DNA of 64,000 nucleotides from Arthrobacter sp. ERGS1:01 (GTDB lineage: Bacteria > Actinomycetota > Actinomycetes > Actinomycetales > Micrococcaceae), in assembly GCF_001281315.1 (NCBI RefSeq), contig NZ_CP012478.1, forward strand, positions 1-64,000, in the 5' to 3' direction. The notes under the pieces were generated by a model, which did not search any database, was not told where the DNA came from, and saw only the letters and a program-made list of their open reading frames with translations. Below, in pieces: positions 59,147 to 64,000 of this stretch (position 1 is its first letter; each line of letters starts with the position of its first letter). The position numbers and the translations under genes are program-made.

Positions 59147-60987
59147 ATCCCTGACCCCGCCATCAGGTCGGGGTTGGAGCGCGAGGCCGCCAGAGACTCA
59201 TGTGCCGCGTGAATGGTTTCTTCCGCCTGCGGGTCATACTTCATCAGCGATGCTTCTACTTCGTCTTTGCGTGCTGTGGCCATCCAGGGAACGGTGCGCA
59301 CCAGGGCAGCCCGGTTGCCGGAGGAGAGCAACACGGCCCGCCCGCGCGGCATTGCGGAGAGCTCGGCGGCGTCGAAAATCTTGTCCTTGTGTTCTTGCCG
59401 GGGACCGGCCGGGGAGTTGCGGGAGCCTGGGGAGCCAGGGGTGGTGTAGTAGTAGTCGCCAATGGCGTCAGAGAACAGTTGCAGGAGGTGGCCGGGCTTG
59501 TTGCCGCCGGCGTAGACCGTCCAGTTGGCGGCCTCCATGAGGGAGTCCATGCCGGCCTTGCCCCACACGCCTTCTCCCTGGGGGTAGGACTGGAGAATGG
59601 TCACGATCAGGATCCCGCGGGAGCCGTAGTGGGAGTAGAGCTTGGGCAGTTTCGGCCATCGGCACACGTTCGCTGCCTCATCCAGAACGACCACGAGGGG
59701 TACGGCCAGCCGCCCCCCGGCCATCCGGGAGGCCTTTTGCTCGGCCGCGTCACAGACGGCAACGGTCAACGCGGTTACCAGCGCTTTGGCTGATCCAGAA
59801 CCGTCCTTGGAGAGGCTGTAGAGGGTGTTGGCGCCGTCGAGGAACCGCAGTGGGTCAAAGTGCTTGCGTCCACGCCCGGACTCTTCCCCTGGTGCGGGGT
59901 TGACCCACCGGGCGATTTGCAGGTTCGAGAGGCTGGCGGTCATGACCTGCACGGTGGAGAACACACCGGAACGTTCCTGGGGAGCTGAGGAATAGATGCC
60001 CACGAGCTCGTTGAACACTTCCTTGTAAATGGTGCCGTCGAGGATTCGCAATGAGGGCGGTTCCTCCGCGTCTGGGGCTGCAATCCAACCCTGAACGTCG
60101 CGGAGCCAGTACTGCTCCCCCACGTAATGATCCCCATCCCGCAGCGCCTGGCCCTGGCTGACGGCTGCGGCGAGGAAGAGCCCGCGCAGCAGTGTCGTGG
60201 CACGTTGTTCAAAGAAGTTGCCGTTGGCCGAGGACGATACTGACTCCATTTCGGCCTTCGCGAACACTTCGGCCAAGTCATACGCTTTGGTCTCATCGGT
60301 GACCGCTGAGAGCGGGTTCCACCACCAGCTCGGGGCCTCCCCCACGATGCCTTGGGGGTCGAAGCAAAAGACCTGCCCGATCCGTTCCCGGGAGAGGCGG
60401 GTGTGGTCGTGAAGGCCGCGCTTGTTCTCGGTGGCCAACACCGGTCCCGGTGCCGCCAGGACGTGGGGGACGCCGAAGGATGAGGTTTTGCCGGTCCTGG
60501 GGCCGGCATAGAGCAAACCTACGTCCTCGACGGAAGCGTGGAGTGATTTGCCGCTGTGCGCGTGAACACCCAAAGGCAGCCCCACGAAGTCGGTTTTTCC
60601 CCCGCCGACTTTGGCGGCCTTGGCTGCGGCCGCCTTGTATGAGAGCGGCTGCAGGTCCTTGGCGGAGGCCATGTGGATCGAGGCCGGATCCACCCAGGCC
60701 CCGGACCGGAACAGCTTCTTCCCCACCCACCAGGCAACGACCACAACGACTGCAAGGACCACGAATACGCCGCCCATTCCCCAGGCATGGGCGGCCGTGA
60801 AAGAGGCATCCCCGCGGACCCAAGAAGCGATGATGGCGACAGGGGTTTCCCACACACCGGCGGTCAACCATTGGCCGACACTAATCCCGCCAACGATTGT
60901 GACCAGCAAGGCGATGCCCACCGTCACCATCACGACGGTGAGCTTGTTCTTTTCCCGCATGTACCGTGCCCTGGTGGGTGCGCCCAT
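59143..60987 (-). CDS. Type IV coupling protein (VirD4/TraG family)
   Basis: A 614-residue ATPase from ATG 60987. The N-terminus has two membrane segments (VVMVTVGIALLVTIVGGIS and GGVFVVLAVVVVVAWWVG). Then come Walker A in LLYAGPRTGKTSSFG, Walker B as VPLVVVLDEAANVC, and the TraG-type C-terminal motif ILIVTILQSYPQGEGVWG. It would carry the relaxase-DNA complex to the transfer channel and energise the passage. The C-terminal SRNSPAGPRQEHKDKIFDAAELS is the usual end. It belongs to an operon with VirB4-like and SCO6880-like genes upstream. Confidence 0.9.
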   Translation of the reverse strand: MGAPTRARYMREKNKLTVVMVTVGIALLVTIVGGISVGQWLTAGVWETPVAIIASWVRGDASFTAAHAWGMGGVFVVLAVVVVVAWWVGKKLFRSGAWVDPASIHMASAKDLQPLSYKAAAAKAAKVGGGKTDFVGLPLGVHAHSGKSLHASVEDVGLLYAGPRTGKTSSFGVPHVLAAPGPVLATENKRGLHDHTRLSRERIGQVFCFDPQGIVGEAPSWWWNPLSAVTDETKAYDLAEVFAKAEMESVSSSANGNFFEQRATTLLRGLFLAAAVSQGQALRDGDHYVGEQYWLRDVQGWIAAPDAEEPPSLRILDGTIYKEVFNELVGIYSSAPQERSGVFSTVQVMTASLSNLQIARWVNPAPGEESGRGRKHFDPLRFLDGANTLYSLSKDGSGSAKALVTALTVAVCDAAEQKASRMAGGRLAVPLVVVLDEAANVCRWPKLPKLYSHYGSRGILIVTILQSYPQGEGVWGKAGMDSLMEAANWTVYAGGNKPGHLLQLFSDAIGDYYYTTPGSPGSRNSPAGPRQEHKDKIFDAAELSAMPRGRAVLLSSGNRAALVRTVPWMATARKDEVEASLMKYDPQAEETIHAAHESLAASRSNPDLMAGSGI

Positions 60988-61016
60988 GGTGGTTCCTTCT
61001 TTCCCTGGCTGGGTGG

Positions 61017-62534
61017 TTATTGTGTGCGGAAGCGGGTATCGGTGATGTGGACTTGTTCCTGGATGCTGGTTTGAATCATCTGCACCGGGATTCCGACCCG
61101 CCCTTCAACCTTGAGCAGGATTTTCCCTGCCCCCGGTGGTGGGGTGGCCTTGCCCGTGGCGTGTTCATGCACGGCGCGGCGACGGTTCCGACGCCCGCCC
61201 CAGGACTGGGAGGCGTTGAATGAGGCCACCAGGGCGATTTCTTCCTCCGTGAGCTTCTTGACCTTGCTCAACTCACGCAGATCTTCCTCGGTCAAAGACA
61301 TCAGCCCCAGGAGTCCGGAGCGTTCAGCGAAGCCACGGGCCGTTTCCCGGTCTGCTTTGTTCGGCAGGGAGAGGAAGTCCTTGGGTGAGTGGGTGATCTT
61401 GATTTCCGCGACACCCTTGGAACGGTTCGTGCGTGAGAGCGCATCGGCGAGGTCCACGATGCCCGGGCAGTGACGCATCGGGAACCAGAACTCATCCATC
61501 AACGTCACGTACCCGCCCCAGCGAACCTTGGGCTCATAGCCAGGCGTTTCAGCGGCCAGGCGGGCTTCGTGTTGGGCGAGCTCCCAATGAGCGTCAATGG
61601 CGTCCATGCCCAGGGACCAGGTGCCCAACATCGCAGCCGAGAGCAGACGGGTGTTCGTCGGGGAGATCCCGGAGGTATCGAAGCAGAACCCGCCGGGGTT
61701 TCCCGGGTCGAACTCGATGGAATCGGCACCGCCAAGCAGCTGCCCCATTTCACCGGCCAGCATGGAGGACAGGGTCTCCCCCAGCTCGGAGAAGCGTTTG
61801 TGGAACTTCCCCAGCGTGGATTGTCGGCTCTCGGACAGCACCAATTCCGACGGTGAATCAAAGACCCGCAGCAGGTCTGCGGTCACGGGCCGGGGATAGT
61901 TTGTTTGGGCGGTGGCCACGAGGGCGGCCAGCACGGTGTCTTCAATATCGGAGAGGCTTTTGCCACGGCAGATGCGGGCCATCAGCTGGGTCTGCTGGAC
62001 CGCTTTGGTGCGTGCCAGTTCGGCCAGTTCCTCCCCGATCTCACCGCCAATGATGTCAGCCGCTAACCCCAGAGGTCCGGGGGCGAGGATGTTCAGGCGC
62101 TGGCCGTTGGGCCCGACCCGCAACACATTCCCGCCAAGGGCATCGGTCAGGGCCGTGTGTTCACCCTTCATGGGGTCAAAGGATCCCAGGGTCATGCCAC
62201 GGCCGATCATGCCCAGGACCATGTTCTGACCAGCGGACGTTTTCCCCACGCCGTTGATACCAAAGATCATCATCGACGGTGAAGAGATGACCCCGGCACG
62301 GTACAGGGCCTCAGGGTCAGTACAGATGGCAGTATCGGCAATCATGTCCCTACCCAGTGGTGCCCCGTCCGTGGGGCGGGCCGAGCCGGCCCCGAAGGGG
62401 TAGATCCCGCACACCTGAACACTGGTGGTGTACCAGTCCGGAGGCTGCGGGACGTTGCCCCACCGGCCACCACCATGACCGGCGAAACCCTTGGCTGTCT
62501 TGCGCAGATCACGGATTACAGTCTTGGTTTTCAT
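61017..62534 (-). CDS. VirB4-like transfer ATPase
   Basis: From ATG 62534, 505 residues, overlapping the previous gene's stop by one base (TAATG). Walker A is MMIFGINGVGKTSAGQNM; the Walker B region is VTLMDEFWFPMR; GTWSLGMDAIDAH and ADALSRTNRSKGVAEIKITHS are further ATPase elements. Actinobacterial transfer operons often split the VirB4-like ATPase from its N-terminal half, and the upstream SCO6880-like gene would supply that half. It should power assembly of the mating channel. The frame stays open further upstream, but that part is a shadow of the SCO6880 gene. Confidence 0.85.
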   Translation of the reverse strand: MKTKTVIRDLRKTAKGFAGHGGGRWGNVPQPPDWYTTSVQVCGIYPFGAGSARPTDGAPLGRDMIADTAICTDPEALYRAGVISSPSMMIFGINGVGKTSAGQNMVLGMIGRGMTLGSFDPMKGEHTALTDALGGNVLRVGPNGQRLNILAPGPLGLAADIIGGEIGEELAELARTKAVQQTQLMARICRGKSLSDIEDTVLAALVATAQTNYPRPVTADLLRVFDSPSELVLSESRQSTLGKFHKRFSELGETLSSMLAGEMGQLLGGADSIEFDPGNPGGFCFDTSGISPTNTRLLSAAMLGTWSLGMDAIDAHWELAQHEARLAAETPGYEPKVRWGGYVTLMDEFWFPMRHCPGIVDLADALSRTNRSKGVAEIKITHSPKDFLSLPNKADRETARGFAERSGLLGLMSLTEEDLRELSKVKKLTEEEIALVASFNASQSWGGRRNRRRAVHEHATGKATPPPGAGKILLKVEGRVGIPVQMIQTSIQEQVHITDTRFRTQ

Positions 62535-63991
62535 TACGCTTTTCCTTCCGCCCAGAGAGCGAACGGGCCACGGTAGAGCCAGGGCAGCACACCCAAGGGC
62601 AGAGTGGAGTGGAACGCGGCCGAGCCGCCATGTTCGACAAAACGGTAGGTGAGCCCGCACTGGTCCATCAGGGACTTGATCTTCGTTTCAGCCTCACGAT
62701 GGGCTTTAGCGGTCGGTTCAAAGGTGACGGTGACCATCATCATGAACCTGGTCATCGAAGCACCCTGAACGAGCTCAGCCTCAGACTTTCTGGCTAGCTC
62801 GACCTTGTGGGTGTCGAAGGAGGAAGAGTTACCGTTTCCCGAAGACGCGGTGAAGCCAGTGTTCTTCCGCAAGGACTGGGCCTTCTTCACCGCCTGGGCG
62901 CCGGAGAGCGGACGGTAGAACACCGCCACCCGCTTCCGAAGGAACTTCTCCGCCGGCGCGAATAGCTTCTCCATGGTCTTCTCCGTGATGTGCATCCGGG
63001 GCGGGACGGTCATCATGACCGTCATCGACGCCACCCCGTCATGGAAGACGACCCGACCGGCAGTGTCGTCAAAAAACTCCGGCCCTGCCTCCCCCAGGCG
63101 AGTCCGCCAGGTGTTCACCCCCAGATCATCGGAACCATACTCAGCGGCCCGGGCCGGCTGATAGGCGACGAGCACTTCCCGGGCCAGCTCCTCGGAGGTG
63201 GCCACCTCACACAATCCGGCACCGGATGCGTAGAGGGCATCGCGTTGGGCCGGCAGTCGGGCGGCGACGTCGGCCGCGGCCTCCTCGATGTCTCCCTGCA
63301 GGGCGTTCTTGCTCCACACCACCGTGGTGAAGGACTCCACGGAGGAATATCGACCCGGCAACAGTTCCGCCGCTTCACGCAGCGCGGCCTGCGCCAGGGC
63401 AGGGGCGGCGGAGGAAACCTCCGCATGGATCTTGCGCACCAGTGGAGCCGAGGACGACAGAGACGAATCAACGACGACCGTTGCCCCCACGATCGACTCG
63501 TCCTTAGAGAGGGAGGCGATCCATCCGCCGTAGTGCGATACCTGCTGGTTCACCGTGGACTGGGGCTGCAACGCTGTCCCGTCCGGATCCCCGCAGAACG
63601 TTGCGGCCAGGACCCCGGCTGTACGGTGGTGCAACAGGGTGAAGGGGCGGCCTATGCCGTCAACACCATCAATTTCTTCCATATCGAGCAACGCTCCGGG
63701 CAGCGCCGTCAAGGACTCTGCCGGTAGTGCCGACAATGCCCCAGTGACGTACATCGACTCGCCGCGGCCCTGGCGGGCCTTGGACCCCAGAGCATCCGAG
63801 ATCCGAGAGGCAATCGTGGCGCCGGCATCCATCGGGCCAAAGCGGACGGCGAAAACCAACAACACCACCGCGGCCAGCACCAGCACCAACAACCCATTGC
63901 CCCAAGCGCCGGCGATGAAACACGCCAGCGTGGCCACCACCGCGAACGCGGCGACCACCAATCCCAAAGGAGGCAACCCCACAATGGTCAT
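62534..63991 (-). CDS. SCO6880-family transfer membrane protein
   Basis: At least 485 residues. The N-terminus has two hydrophobic segments (LGLVVAAFAVVATLACFIAGAW and LLVLVLAAVVLLVFAVRFGP); the remainder is soluble: YVTGALSALPAESLTALPGALL, FTLLHHRTAGVLAATFCGDPDG, GASMTRFMMMVTVTFEP. This is the actinobacterial SCO6880 family, related to the N-terminal half of VirB4, usually adjacent to the ATPase half. An in-frame ATG lies at 63991; the frame remains open to the window end, so the true start may be outside. Confidence 0.82.
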   Translation of the reverse strand: MTIVGLPPLGLVVAAFAVVATLACFIAGAWGNGLLVLVLAAVVLLVFAVRFGPMDAGATIASRISDALGSKARQGRGESMYVTGALSALPAESLTALPGALLDMEEIDGVDGIGRPFTLLHHRTAGVLAATFCGDPDGTALQPQSTVNQQVSHYGGWIASLSKDESIVGATVVVDSSLSSSAPLVRKIHAEVSSAAPALAQAALREAAELLPGRYSSVESFTTVVWSKNALQGDIEEAAADVAARLPAQRDALYASGAGLCEVATSEELAREVLVAYQPARAAEYGSDDLGVNTWRTRLGEAGPEFFDDTAGRVVFHDGVASMTVMMTVPPRMHITEKTMEKLFAPAEKFLRKRVAVFYRPLSGAQAVKKAQSLRKNTGFTASSGNGNSSSFDTHKVELARKSEAELVQGASMTRFMMMVTVTFEPTAKAHREAETKIKSLMDQCGLTYRFVEHGGSAAFHSTLPLGVLPWLYRGPFALWAEGKA

Positions 63992-64000
63992 GGGCGCGCT

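Noticed and set aside
1..64000. tRNA or tmRNA genes, rRNA genes and known riboswitches
   Set aside because: None was recognised on either strand by eye; a tRNAscan/Infernal run would be decisive.

Overview
The window looks like DNA from a high-GC actinobacterium of the Arthrobacter/Paenarthrobacter type (Micrococcaceae). The support is frequent GTG and TTG starts, and actinobacterial families such as CU044_5270, DUF4913, the SCO6880-type transfer protein and a NylB-type hydrolase. About two thirds (1-42.6 kb) is accessory metabolic and hypothetical DNA. The last third (42.6-64 kb) is the backbone of a conjugative plasmid or integrative element. No replication initiator, no tyrosine integrase, no rRNA or tRNA and no CRISPR array was seen.

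Layout. 1-6.7 kb is a catabolic cluster: the tail of an amidohydrolase, an amino-acid-type ABC transporter (binding protein, permease, ATPase), a GntR regulator, an ornithine cyclodeaminase homologue and a CynX-type exporter. Five of its seven genes carry single-base frame breaks. 6.7-7.9 kb holds an ISL3 transposase remnant. 7.9-11.3 kb is a leftward urate operon (UraD, hydroxyisourate hydrolase, uricase, NCS2 permease) taking urate to allantoin. 12.4-25 kb is mixed: a NylB-like serine hydrolase, a YdcF-like protein behind a 20-bp inverted repeat, an APC permease beside a dead nitrilase, a LuxR regulator, hypotheticals, a Phd/RelE toxin-antitoxin pair, a UbiB-like kinase and a sarcosine-oxidase-like flavoenzyme.

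25.5-42.7 kb is an accessory island. It is framed by a 34-bp direct repeat (33/34 identical) that lies next to a serine recombinase gene at each end. It contains two PadR-controlled ABC export systems, two paralogous stand-alone Clp-N proteins, an ECF sigma factor with a CU044_5270 partner, a putative immunity-like protein, small membrane proteins and a dispersed short repeat related to TWYGGGAC.

42.7-64 kb is transfer DNA: a recombinase, a very large DNA methylase-helicase with an overlapping small gene, two cassettes that each consist of a near-identical ~375-bp leader, a different gene and a matching hairpin (the second gene is ParB-like), then a repeat-rich 1.1-kb non-coding region. MobC, a relaxase and a companion protein follow. 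A small cargo pair (secreted Cys-rich protein plus membrane protein) is inserted within a duplicated gene end. A leftward transfer operon (DUF4913 protein, VirD4/TraG coupling protein, VirB4-like ATPase, SCO6880-like protein) runs off the right edge.

The most interesting points are the leader/gene/hairpin cassettes, which point toward the probable oriT like a plasmid leading region, and a similar C-terminal tail on the relaxase, its companion and the methylase-helicase, which could be a shared secretion signal. All functional calls are from reading the sequence; no database search was run.
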